Notes under the pieces: model-generated | What the model was told of the DNA's origin: nothing | What the model saw: the letters and a program-made list of their open reading frames with translations, nothing else | Database searches by the model: none | Origin: Fluviicoccus keumensis | GTDB lineage: Bacteria > Pseudomonadota > Gammaproteobacteria > Pseudomonadales > Moraxellaceae | Direction of reading: 5' to 3' | DNA length: 64,000 nucleotides | Assembly: GCF_004217445.1 (NCBI RefSeq) | Contig: NZ_SHKX01000015.1 | Location: forward strand, 132,711-196,710 | Position numbers and translations under genes: made by a program | In this document: in pieces, positions 55,693-63,924 of the stretch | Position numbering within the stretch: position 1 is the first letter of the stretch | Layout: each line of letters begins with the position of its first letter

Positions 55693-56250
55693 TTACTCCG
55701 CCGTAAGCTCCTCCAGGGCATTGATGTTGATGAAGGCCTCCGGGTTGTTGAAATGGACCACGGCGTGCGGGTGACGGCGAATCCATTTCTGCACGGCGTA
55801 GACGCCTTCCCGCAGGGCCTCATCCAGCGTCGGCGCAAGTGAACGGTGCATCAGCAGCGCCAGCGGCTGCAGATGCTCGCCGTCATGGGCCACGGCAATC
55901 CGGTGCTGGCCGATCTCCGCTATCAGCTGCCCGGCCAGATTTTCCGGCAGTTGCGGCATGTCGCAGGCCACCACCAGCACCCAGTCGTGCTCACACAGCG
56001 GCAGGCAGGCGGAAATCCCCGCCAGCGGCCCGGGAAACCCCGCAATCACGTCAGGCAGGCACTTGGCATACCCCCCATAGACCTCGGCATTACGATTGCA
56101 GCTAATGGCTACATCCGCCACCTGCGGCCGGATCCGGACCAGCACGTGTTCGATCAGCGGCTTGCCGCGCCACAGCACCAGTCCCTTGTCGCGGCCCTGC
56201 ATGCGGGTGGCCTGGCCCCCCGCCAGAATGATGGCGGAAATCGGATTCAT
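55693..56250 (-). CDS. mobA: Molybdenum cofactor guanylyltransferase
   Basis: MobA adds GMP to molybdopterin to make the guanine-dinucleotide form of the cofactor. The N-terminal GTP-binding motif is AIILAGGQATRMQGRDKGL (about 6-24), followed by FPGPLAGISACL and VVACDMPQLP. The 185-residue length fits E. coli MobA. The start at 56250 (MNPISAIIL) gives the usual N-terminus. It is divergent from tsaB. Confidence 0.92.
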   Translation of the reverse strand: MNPISAIILAGGQATRMQGRDKGLVLWRGKPLIEHVLVRIRPQVADVAISCNRNAEVYGGYAKCLPDVIAGFPGPLAGISACLPLCEHDWVLVVACDMPQLPENLAGQLIAEIGQHRIAVAHDGEHLQPLALLMHRSLAPTLDEALREGVYAVQKWIRRHPHAVVHFNNPEAFININALEELTAE

Positions 56251-56281
56251 CGCGTCGGGATTCCTTGTAACAGCGTCAATC

Positions 56282-56310
56282 TTGAATGATACCCCCAAGG
56301 CGCGTATAAA
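56282..56310 (+). promoter_or_regulatory. Sigma-70 promoter of tsaB
   Basis: TTGAAT (56282-56287) and TATAAA (56305-56310) are spaced by exactly 17 bases, about 32 bases ahead of the tsaB ATG. Confidence 0.65.
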
Positions 56311-56341
56311 GCGCGGGCCACCCGTTTTTATCCTGCCAGCC

Positions 56342-57019
56342 ATGCCCATTCTTGCCCTGGAAACCGCCACCGAAGCCTGCTCGGTCGCCCTGATGCTTGC
56401 GGACGGCCGCGTGCTCAGCCGCTTTGAACATGCGCCGCGCCTGCAAACCCAATTGCTGCTGCCGATGGTGGACGAATTGCTGCTTGAAGGCGGAATCACC
56501 CTGCGCGATCTGGATGCGGTCGCTTACAGTCGCGGCCCCGGCGCGTTTACAGGCGTGCGTATCGCCGCCGCCGCCGCGCAGGGCTTTGCCTTCGGCCTGA
56601 ACCTGCCGGTGCTGGCCCTGTCCAGCTTGCAAGCGTTGGCGCAACATGTACACCGCCTGACCGGCGAGAACCGGGTGCTGGCAATCTTTGATGCCCGCAT
56701 GAATGAAGTGTATGCCGGTGCCTATGAGCTTCGCGACGGTCTGATGCAGCCGGTGCTGCCCGACGGCCTGTATGCTCCGGAAAAGCTTCCGTCACTGACC
56801 GGCGGGGCATGGTTTATTGCCGGAAACGGCTGTAACCTCCGGGAGCGTTTTCCCGCCCATCTGGCGGTGAAGGGGGAGTTGGCGGACATCCATCCCCATG
56901 CCTGGGATCTGGCCGTGCTGGCCAATGCCGCTTTCGCCCGTGGTGAGGCACAAGATGCCGAACACGCCTTGCCCGTCTACCTGCGGGATGAAGTCTGGCA
57001 AAAACTGCCGGGCCGCTGA
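56342..57019 (+). CDS. tsaB: tRNA threonylcarbamoyladenosine biosynthesis protein TsaB
   Basis: TsaB works with TsaD and TsaE to make t6A at position 37 of ANN-decoding tRNAs. The ASKHA-type N-terminus reads LALETATEACSVALM; YSRGPGAFTGVRIA (about 61-74) is the diagnostic motif. AIFDARMNEVYAGAYE follows near residue 115. The protein is 225 residues. A good promoter lies just upstream, and uppP follows 22 bases after the stop. Confidence 0.95.
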   Translation: MPILALETATEACSVALMLADGRVLSRFEHAPRLQTQLLLPMVDELLLEGGITLRDLDAVAYSRGPGAFTGVRIAAAAAQGFAFGLNLPVLALSSLQALAQHVHRLTGENRVLAIFDARMNEVYAGAYELRDGLMQPVLPDGLYAPEKLPSLTGGAWFIAGNGCNLRERFPAHLAVKGELADIHPHAWDLAVLANAAFARGEAQDAEHALPVYLRDEVWQKLPGR

Positions 57020-57041
57020 CACTGATTGAGAGAATTCCACC

Positions 57042-57869
57042 ATGGATATGCTGTTGTTGCTGCAAGCGCTGGTGATGGGCATTGTTGAGGGCATTACCGA
57101 ATTCCTGCCCATTTCCAGCACGGGTCACCTGATCCTGACTGCTGAGCTGCTGAATTTCTGGACCAAGGAAAAGCGTGACGTTTTCGAAGTCGCCATCCAG
57201 TTAGGGGCCATCCTCTCGGTCTGTTACGAATACCGGGGCCGTATTTTCAGCGTGTTGCAGGGCATGGTGCAGAAGAACGACAAGTCCTGGTTGTTCGCCG
57301 TCAATGTGTTGGTGGCGTTCCTGCCGGCCGCTATCCTCGGTTTCTTTACCATCCACTTCCTGAAGGAGCATCTCTTCAATGGGGTGACGGTCGCTTGCGC
57401 GTTGATTATCGGTGGTTTTGTCATCCTTTGGGCGGAAAGGCGGCCGCATACCGTGACCGTGCAGGAAGTCGATGACATGCGTATCCGCGACGCGCTGAAA
57501 GTAGGGCTGGCGCAGTGCCTGGCGCTGGTGCCCGGTACTTCCCGCTCGGGCGCGACCATTATCGGCGGCCTGCTGTTTGGCCTGTCGCGCAAGGCGGCGG
57601 CGGAATTCTCGTTCTTTCTGGCGATTCCGACCATGTTCGCCGCGACCCTGTACGATGTGATGAAAAACCGCGATGCCTTCGTGGCAGCCGACTTCCCCGT
57701 ATTTGCGGTCGGCTTCGTGGTGTCTTTCGTGTCGGCCTTGCTGGTGATCCGGGCGCTGATGCGTTTCATTACCCGCCATGACTTCACCGTGTTCGCCTGG
57801 TATCGCATCGTGTTCGGGGCGCTGATTCTGGCGACCTGGTATTTCAACATCATTCCGTGGTCGGCCTGA
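57042..57869 (+). CDS. uppP: Undecaprenyl-diphosphate phosphatase
   Basis: UppP (BacA) dephosphorylates undecaprenyl diphosphate to recycle the lipid carrier of cell-wall synthesis. The polytopic 275-residue protein has both active-site motifs: GIVEGITEFLPISSTGHLIL (about 14-33) and LVPGTSRSGATIIGGLLFG (about 163-181). The protein ends with a hydrophobic segment (YRIVFGALILATWYFNI). It is probably co-transcribed with tsaB and rsmJ. Confidence 0.97.
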   Translation: MDMLLLLQALVMGIVEGITEFLPISSTGHLILTAELLNFWTKEKRDVFEVAIQLGAILSVCYEYRGRIFSVLQGMVQKNDKSWLFAVNVLVAFLPAAILGFFTIHFLKEHLFNGVTVACALIIGGFVILWAERRPHTVTVQEVDDMRIRDALKVGLAQCLALVPGTSRSGATIIGGLLFGLSRKAAAEFSFFLAIPTMFAATLYDVMKNRDAFVAADFPVFAVGFVVSFVSALLVIRALMRFITRHDFTVFAWYRIVFGALILATWYFNIIPWSA

Positions 57870-57880
57870 CCGACCCTCGC

Positions 57881-58669
57881 ATGGCTCCGTTACAGGTTTT
57901 CTGCCTTCCCCATGCCCAGCCGCGCGCAGCCGATCTGGCCGCGCAGCTGGGTGCCCCGCTGCAAATCCTTCCCGATTTTGAGCGCAAAACCCTGAAACGG
58001 CTGGCATCCTCCGTCCCCTTGGCGCTGATGGTGGGCGACGATGTCAGCTTGCAGACCTTCGAGTTACCCTTGCCCGGGCCGGTGCGCGTTGACTGGGCCG
58101 ACGGCCAGACGCTGTGGCGCTTGCAGCATGGCGGCGGGCGCGGGGAAATGCTGGCCAAGGCCTGCGGCATCAAGGGCGATTATCTGCCTTGGGTGGTGGA
58201 CGCGACGGCGGGTTTCGGTCGCGACAGCCTGTTGCTGGCATGGCTGGGTTGCCGGGTTACGCTGCTGGAGCGGTCGCCGGTAGTGCGTGCTTTATTGGAA
58301 GACGGCTGGAAGCGGGCGCAGGCCGAACCTATGCTGACCGGCACGCTGGCGCGCATGGAACTGGTCTTTGCCGAGGCGTCAGCCTGGCTGAAGGCGTTGA
58401 CAGGCGAGACGAGGCCCGAAGTGGTCTATCTTGATCCGATGTTCCCCTCGCGGGAAAAATCGGCAAAGGTGAAGGTGAACATGCAGGTGTTCCATCAGGC
58501 GGTAGGGGCCGACTCGGATGCGGACGCCTTGTTAGAACCGGCTCTGGCGGCAGCCAAAAAACGGGTAGTGGTGAAGCGGCCGCGACTGGCGGAACCGTTG
58601 GCGGGGAAAGCGCCGTCGATTGTCTTTGAGGGGGAGAGCAGCCGGTTTGATGTGTACCTGATCAACTAA
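57881..58669 (+). CDS. rsmJ: 16S rRNA (guanine-N2)-methyltransferase RsmJ
   Basis: RsmJ methylates G1516 of 16S rRNA (family DUF548). The SAM-binding site is VVDATAGFGRDSLLLAWLGC (about 103-122), followed by VTLLERSPVVRALLEDG and VYLDPMFPSREKSAKVK, a family hallmark. The C-terminus has VVVKRPRLAEPLAG. The ATG at 57881 gives 262 residues; a GTG 24 bases upstream would overlap uppP. It lies 11 bases after uppP. Confidence 0.94.
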   Translation: MAPLQVFCLPHAQPRAADLAAQLGAPLQILPDFERKTLKRLASSVPLALMVGDDVSLQTFELPLPGPVRVDWADGQTLWRLQHGGGRGEMLAKACGIKGDYLPWVVDATAGFGRDSLLLAWLGCRVTLLERSPVVRALLEDGWKRAQAEPMLTGTLARMELVFAEASAWLKALTGETRPEVVYLDPMFPSREKSAKVKVNMQVFHQAVGADSDADALLEPALAAAKKRVVVKRPRLAEPLAGKAPSIVFEGESSRFDVYLIN

Positions 58670-58695
58670 AAATTATTAAAAAAATCAGGCTGTCA

Positions 58696-58914
58696 CTAAC
58701 AGTTCATGCCGGATAACGTTGTTTGCGCGGCGGTATCGCACAGCAGGCAGCGCAATTTCACGCCCAGCATTCCGTTCCTGCCGCTTTCCGTCACCACCCA
58801 CGGCCGCGACTGCCACGGCGGATCGTGACGGACATGCTGGGTATGGCCGCAGTGCAGCACGGCCACCCAGTGTCCTTCGTCATCCTGGAAGAAGCCGGTC
58901 ATCGGCTGTTCCAT
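58696..58914 (-). CDS. DUF3565 family small protein
   Basis: This 72-residue protein resembles DUF3565, found in gammaproteobacteria, with no known function. Recognisable features are GFFQDDEGHWVAVLHCGHTQ, then VRHDPPWQSRPWV and a C-terminal RCLLCDTA pair. The Cys and His residues (HCGH, CLLC) could bind zinc, which is inference. The ATG lies in the plsB stop (TGATG), so it is translated after plsB. A TTG codon three bases upstream is an alternative start. Confidence 0.78.
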   Translation of the reverse strand: MEQPMTGFFQDDEGHWVAVLHCGHTQHVRHDPPWQSRPWVVTESGRNGMLGVKLRCLLCDTAAQTTLSGMNC

Positions 58915-61439
58915 CAACCCTGACCTTTCTTCTTGCCCTTGGCTTCCAGCTGCGCCATGGCCGAGGCGATTTCCTCATCGCTGACGCTGGTGATGTGCAG
59001 GATGGTGTTCAGCGCTTCCGGGCGCAGCACCAGATGGGCCTGATGCGCCATGTTGATGAGACGCTCATCGAAGTGCAGTAATTCCTCTTCGTCGACGCGC
59101 AGGAAGCCGACCTTCTTCAGGGTTTCGATGAAGTTGCGGAAGATGCCCTTGTCGAAGAATTCCGGGGAATTGAATTCGTACAGCACCGACAGGCGCTGCG
59201 CGAGCAGGGAACACAGGTCTTCCAGCTGCTTCTGCTTCACCTTGCCGCTACCGCGCTGGGTCAGCAGGGTGATGGTCATGTAGTAGCGTTCCATCGACTC
59301 CTTGACGGCCTCACCCAGCACCACCAGTTGCGCGAAGGCTTCGGTATTGGGATGCGGGCTGTTGACGGTGCCGTTTTCGGAGGTCATCAGGCCGAACTCG
59401 GTCAAGGTATCGACATGGCGATTGACCAGCGATTCGATTTCCGAAGCATCAAATCCCAGGAACAGTTCCGATTGCAGGTACGGGTAGAGCGAGGAGATCA
59501 CCCGCACCAGCTGTTCGCGCTGGATTTCCCCGTTCTGCTGCACCAGGCAGGCCACCAGCGACGGGATGATGTACAGGTGCAGGATGTTGTTGCGGAAATA
59601 GGTCAGGAACACGGCCTGGTTGTCCGCGACGCAGACCAGGTCGCCCAGCGGATGCTTGACGCGCTGGATCGCCTTCAGCTGCACCCCGTACGAGACGATG
59701 TTCACCGGCGCCATGTGCGTCACTTCGATCTTGTTGCTGTAGGGCAGGCGCAGGGCCAGTTGCTGGTAAAGCTCCAGCTGCCGCACCAGCACATCTTCAT
59801 CAATGGCGTGGTTGGGCGTTGACAGCAGCACCAGACTCAGCAGCGTGATCGGGTTGATGACGGCGGTGCTGTTGATGTTGGTGTTGATCTGGTTGGCCAG
59901 CTTGCTGACGCTGCGGTTGACCCAGGGCAGCTTCGCCTCGACATCCCATTGCTGTTTCTTCCAGCCGGGATTTTCCTGTTCCAGAATGTCGTCCAGCAGG
60001 ATCGGTTCGCCGAAGCTGAGATGCACCTTGCCGAAGATCTTTTCGATCTTCCGCGCCGCCATGACCACGGAGGCCAGCGATTCCTGTTGCTTGGCCTTGC
60101 CGCGCAGTTCGCCGATGTAGGTGCTGCCTTCCATCAGGCGTTCATAGCCGATGTAGGTCGGGATGAAGGCGATGGGGCGGGTGCTGTCGCGCATGTAGCT
60201 TTTCACCGTCATCGCCAGCATGCCGCCTTTTGGCGGCAGCAGCCGGCCGGTGCGGGAACGACCGCCTTCGATGAAGTACTCGATGGGGAAGCCCTTGGTG
60301 GTGATCAGGTGCAGGTATTCGGTGAAAACAGCGGCATAGAGGTTGTTGCCCTTGAACGAACGGCGCAGGAAGAACGCGCCGCCGCGCCGCAGGATCGGGC
60401 CCACCACCGGAATGTTGAGGTTGGCCCCGGCGGCGATGTGCGGAGGCATCAGGCCGCGGTCATGGATGACGTAGGACAGCAGCAGGTAGTCGATGTGGCT
60501 GCGGTGGCAGGGGGTATAGATGATTTCGTAGTCGGAAGCCATTTTCGTGACTTCCTCGAAATGATGCACCTCGACGCCGTCATAGAGGCGTGTCCACAGC
60601 CAGTTCAGCAGCAGCGACAGCGAGCGGATGACCGGGTAGGCGTAGTCGGCGGCGATTTCGTTGACGTATTCGCGGGCTTTTTCCTCGATCGCTTCCGGCG
60701 GCAGCTGCTTCTCCACCGACTCCTCATGGATGGCGGTGCGCACGGCGCCGGATTGCAGGATGGAGTTCATCAGCGTGCGGCGGTGCGACAGGTCGGGGCC
60801 AATGGCCATTTCGCGCTGGCGGCGGAAGTGCACGCGCAGCACACGGGCGATCTTGCGCAGGGCCAGCGACTCGCTCATGTCGTCGGCCATCAGGCTGCGC
60901 ACCAACAGCGGGCTGCCGAACTTGACCAGGGTCGACTTGCCGTTCAGCACCACGGTGGCCAGTTGCTTGATCGCGCCGGGCGAAGACCACGAATCCGAGA
61001 ACAGGATCTTGAACAGTGACTCTTCCTTGTCGGGCGAGCGGCCCCAGAGGATGGTCACCGGCACCAGCTGTACATCCAGTTCGGGATTCTGGCGCACGGC
61101 TTCCACCAGTCGCACGAAGCGGTCGGCGTATTCGAAGCGGTTCTTGGCGGCGGACTGGCTGGACGCTTCCTGAGTCAGGTAGAAGAAGGACTGGTCTTCG
61201 CGGAACAGATGGGTGTCCATCGGCTTCAGCGCGCGCGGCAGGCCCAGCTGCTGGGTTTCACGGTCGACCAGCAGCGCGTTCGACAGCGAGGGCGATTGCA
61301 GCACGTAACACACCGGCTTGTTGGGATCGAGTTTCAGATCCGCCAGGTTTTCAGTGTGGACATCGGGGCTTACCCAGGAATTGAGCGCCTTGCGGGAGGC
61401 GGCGACGAAGAGACGGTCAAGACCAAACCAGTTTGCCAT
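58914..61439 (-). CDS. plsB: Glycerol-3-phosphate acyltransferase
   Basis: PlsB acylates glycerol-3-phosphate at position 1, the first step of phospholipid synthesis, at the inner membrane. The 841-residue protein has the HX4D catalytic motif HRSHID at His312-Asp317 in PCHRSHIDYLLLSYV, the substrate motif EGGRSRTGRLLPPKGGMLAM and the third box PTYIGYERLMEG. A conserved C-terminal region follows (LPYSNKIEVTHMAPVN and beyond). The length is close to E. coli PlsB (807). DUF3565 follows with an overlap. Confidence 0.97.
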   Translation of the reverse strand: MANWFGLDRLFVAASRKALNSWVSPDVHTENLADLKLDPNKPVCYVLQSPSLSNALLVDRETQQLGLPRALKPMDTHLFREDQSFFYLTQEASSQSAAKNRFEYADRFVRLVEAVRQNPELDVQLVPVTILWGRSPDKEESLFKILFSDSWSSPGAIKQLATVVLNGKSTLVKFGSPLLVRSLMADDMSESLALRKIARVLRVHFRRQREMAIGPDLSHRRTLMNSILQSGAVRTAIHEESVEKQLPPEAIEEKAREYVNEIAADYAYPVIRSLSLLLNWLWTRLYDGVEVHHFEEVTKMASDYEIIYTPCHRSHIDYLLLSYVIHDRGLMPPHIAAGANLNIPVVGPILRRGGAFFLRRSFKGNNLYAAVFTEYLHLITTKGFPIEYFIEGGRSRTGRLLPPKGGMLAMTVKSYMRDSTRPIAFIPTYIGYERLMEGSTYIGELRGKAKQQESLASVVMAARKIEKIFGKVHLSFGEPILLDDILEQENPGWKKQQWDVEAKLPWVNRSVSKLANQINTNINSTAVINPITLLSLVLLSTPNHAIDEDVLVRQLELYQQLALRLPYSNKIEVTHMAPVNIVSYGVQLKAIQRVKHPLGDLVCVADNQAVFLTYFRNNILHLYIIPSLVACLVQQNGEIQREQLVRVISSLYPYLQSELFLGFDASEIESLVNRHVDTLTEFGLMTSENGTVNSPHPNTEAFAQLVVLGEAVKESMERYYMTITLLTQRGSGKVKQKQLEDLCSLLAQRLSVLYEFNSPEFFDKGIFRNFIETLKKVGFLRVDEEELLHFDERLINMAHQAHLVLRPEALNTILHITSVSDEEIASAMAQLEAKGKKKGQG

Positions 61440-61504
61440 AATCAGTCAATGATGCACGGTACGCAGGATTGCTGGCGGGAAACGCTATCAGCTTTTTCAC
61501 TTGT

Positions 61505-61534
61505 TTGACATGAATTCATGCCCAATGCTGTTAA
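61505..61534 (+). promoter_or_regulatory. Candidate corA promoter
   Basis: A perfect TTGACA (61505-61510) is followed after 18 bases by TGTTAA (61529-61534), about 55 bases before the corA ATG. It lies in the divergent gap between plsB and corA. Confidence 0.45.
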
Positions 61535-61588
61535 AGTTGATTTCCAAACGGGGCAAAAACAGCCAGCGCGGCTGGCAAGGCGATCCTT

Positions 61589-62569
61589 ATGGGTGTGGTG
61601 AACTGCGCGGCATACAGCCGCAAGACCGGCAAACGTGTCGCGGAAATGCCGATCGACCAGGTCAGCGAAACGCTGGCGGCGGACAGCGACAACTTTGTCT
61701 GGGTGGGCTTGCACGAGCCCGACGCCGCCCTGATGAAGCTGGTTCAGGAGGAATTCGGCCTGCACGACCTGGCGGTGGAAGATGCCTCGCGCCAATACCA
61801 GCGGCCCAAGCTGGAAGTCTATGGCGATTCGCTGTTCGTGGTGGTGCGCACGGCGCGACTGGAGCAGGACGACATCTGCTTCGGCATTACCTACATTTTC
61901 CTGGGCGCGCGCTACATCCTCACCATCCGCCAGGGCGCGTCGCTCAGTTATTCCTCGGTGCGTCACCAGTGCGAACACAACAACCGCCTGATGCGCCACG
62001 GTCCCGGTTATGTGCTGCATGCCCTGCTGGACTTCGTGGTGGACAATTATTTTCCGGTGGCGGACGACATGGGCGCGCACCTGCACGCCATCGAAAATGA
62101 AATCTTCGCCGAGAGCTTCAAAAAACCGACGATCCGCCACCTGTATGACCTGAAAACCGACATGGTGAAGCTGCGGCTGGCGGTAACGCCCTTGCAGGAC
62201 ATCAGCAGCTACCTGCTGAACCATCCGGACGAGAAGCTGATTCCCCGCGCCATCCTGCCGTATTACCGCGATATCCACGACCATGTGCTGCGCATCCTTG
62301 ACGCCATTGAAGCCCAGAGCGAAATGCTGAAGGTGGCGATGGACGTAAACATGGCGCTGGTAACGGTAGGGCAGAACGAGATCGTCAAACGGCTTGCCTC
62401 CTGGGCGGCCATCCTGGCCATTCCCACCATGATCGCCAGCTTTTACGGCATGAACTTCGATTTCATGCCGGAACTGCACTGGCACTTCGGTTATCCCGTG
62501 GCCATGACGGTCATGCTTTTGGGTTGCCTGTGGCTGTACCGTCGGTTAAAACGGGCGAGATGGTTATAG
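61589..62569 (+). CDS. corA: Magnesium/cobalt transporter CorA
   Basis: CorA is a pentameric channel for Mg2+ and Co2+. The large N-terminal cytoplasmic domain is followed by two C-terminal transmembrane helices. The GMN selectivity motif lies at 287-289 in FYGMNFDFMPEL, with the acidic loop just after it. The second helix is YPVAMTVMLLGCLWLYRRLK and ends with a basic tail. The protein is 326 residues. An AAGG site precedes the ATG. Confidence 0.94.
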   Translation: MGVVNCAAYSRKTGKRVAEMPIDQVSETLAADSDNFVWVGLHEPDAALMKLVQEEFGLHDLAVEDASRQYQRPKLEVYGDSLFVVVRTARLEQDDICFGITYIFLGARYILTIRQGASLSYSSVRHQCEHNNRLMRHGPGYVLHALLDFVVDNYFPVADDMGAHLHAIENEIFAESFKKPTIRHLYDLKTDMVKLRLAVTPLQDISSYLLNHPDEKLIPRAILPYYRDIHDHVLRILDAIEAQSEMLKVAMDVNMALVTVGQNEIVKRLASWAAILAIPTMIASFYGMNFDFMPELHWHFGYPVAMTVMLLGCLWLYRRLKRARWL

Positions 62570-62598
62570 AGTCTGAAATGATGAAGAAGAGAGCGAAC

Positions 62599-63471
62599 AT
62601 GAATCCTGTGATAGCCGAACTGCTGGAATTACTGCAACTGGAAACTCTCGAACGGAACCTGTTCCGGGGACAAAGCCGCAATATCGTCGGCAAGAATGTC
62701 TTCGGCGGCCAGGTGCTGGGTCAGGCGCTGATGGCGGCGGGCCGCACCGTGGACGGCCGGCTGGCGCACTCGCTGCATGCCTATTTCCTGCGCGCCGGCG
62801 ACACCACCGCGCCCATCATTTACGAAGTGGACCGCGTGCGCGACGGCAAGAGCTTCGTGAACCGTCAGGTGACCGCCATCCAGCATGGCGAGCCCATCTT
62901 TGTGGCTTCAGCCTCCTTCGCCCACCACGAGGAAGGCCTGGATCACCAGTCCGCCATGCCTGATGTGGAAGGCCCGGAAGGATTGTTGAGCGAACACGAA
63001 CTGCGCCAGAAGATTTGCGGCCTGTTGCCGGAGAAAATCCGCAGCAGCTTCTCGCGCGAACGTCCTATCGAAATCCGTCCGATCAATCCGCAGAACCCGT
63101 TCGCCCCGACCCCGCAGGAGGCCTTGCGCCATCACTGGATGCGCGCCCAGGACAAACTGCCCGACGATCCGCTGCTGCACCAGTGCGCGCTGGCTTTCGC
63201 CTCCGACTTCGCGCTGATGGGCACGGCCATGCTGCCGCACGCGGTAACCTTCATGCAGTCCAACCTGCAGGCCGCCAGTCTGGACCATGCCATCTGGTTC
63301 CACCGGCCGTTCCGTATGGACGAGTGGCTGCTGTATGAAATGACCGGCCCCAACGCCAATGACGGGCGCGGCATGAACTTCGGCCGCATCTACAGCCGTG
63401 AAGGCGTGCTGGTGGCCAGTACGGCGCAGGAAGGGTTGATGCGGTTGCGGGAAGTGCCGGAGAAGTATTAA
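62599..63471 (+). CDS. tesB: Acyl-CoA thioesterase II
   Basis: TesB hydrolyses medium- and long-chain acyl-CoAs. The double-hotdog fold is recognised from LFRGQSRNIVGKNVFGGQV near the N-terminus, HSLHAYFLRAGD near residue 60 and SLDHAIWFHRPFRMDEWLLY near 230, which holds the conserved aspartate. It is 290 residues from the ATG at 62599, chosen because it matches E. coli TesB and has AGAGAG just upstream; two in-frame ATG codons lie 18-21 bases earlier. A terminator follows. Confidence 0.95.
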   Translation: MNPVIAELLELLQLETLERNLFRGQSRNIVGKNVFGGQVLGQALMAAGRTVDGRLAHSLHAYFLRAGDTTAPIIYEVDRVRDGKSFVNRQVTAIQHGEPIFVASASFAHHEEGLDHQSAMPDVEGPEGLLSEHELRQKICGLLPEKIRSSFSRERPIEIRPINPQNPFAPTPQEALRHHWMRAQDKLPDDPLLHQCALAFASDFALMGTAMLPHAVTFMQSNLQAASLDHAIWFHRPFRMDEWLLYEMTGPNANDGRGMNFGRIYSREGVLVASTAQEGLMRLREVPEKY

Positions 63472-63494
63472 TCCGCGATTAGTTGTTGAAGCCG

Positions 63495-63515
63495 GCCCCC
63501 GATTTCGGGGGCTTT
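63495..63515 (+). terminator. Terminator downstream of tesB
   Basis: GCCCCCGA-TT-TCGGGGGC is an 8-bp perfect palindrome followed by a short T-run (TTTGCTTT). Confidence 0.75.
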
Positions 63516-63573
63516 GCTTTGGTCGCCGGTGGTAAGGAAGAGGGGCGGGCAGCCCGATAATAACGAGAACACC

Positions 63574-63924
63574 ATGAACATATTCCGCTTTTACGTCTGG
63601 AATCCTGAAACCGGTATTTTGCCGAAATCCGAACCCGAAGCCCGAAATTATGTGCAGGCGCGGGAAGCGGCGCGCGATTGGCCGCCCATGGATGACAAGT
63701 TGCGGGGTTTTATTCGTGACGTAGAGCAGAAGGCACCGCTAGAAGAAGACCTCTTTGATATCGTCACCCTGGGCGAGTTGGAAACTCTGTCGAAAACGAC
63801 GGAGAACAACCAGCGTGGCGGCTGTGTGATTGTGGATTTTCCGATGGGTGCCACGGTGCCGGAAATGGATTTTGTAGTGCGGTTGGGGGTGAACGCGGGG
63901 CTGGTGGGAATGGCACTTACTTAA
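63574..63924 (+). CDS. Unrecognised small protein (116 residues)
   Basis: I do not recognise this gene. It starts MNIFRFYVWNPETGILP at the ATG at 63574, preceded by a weak CGAGAA site, and encodes 116 residues with no signal peptide or membrane segment. The first half is charged and mixed. The last 40 residues (CVIVDFPMGATVPEMDFVVR, then LGVNAGLVGMAL) look like two strands and a helix, so it may be a compact alpha/beta protein. It sits alone after the tesB terminator. Coding potential is plausible but unproven. Confidence 0.55.
   Translation: MNIFRFYVWNPETGILPKSEPEARNYVQAREAARDWPPMDDKLRGFIRDVEQKAPLEEDLFDIVTLGELETLSKTTENNQRGGCVIVDFPMGATVPEMDFVVRLGVNAGLVGMALT

Noticed and set aside
59949..61019. 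Plus-strand open frame opposite plsB
   Set aside because: PlsB motifs are continuous on the minus strand; the plus frame is Gly/Val/His-rich shadow sequence.
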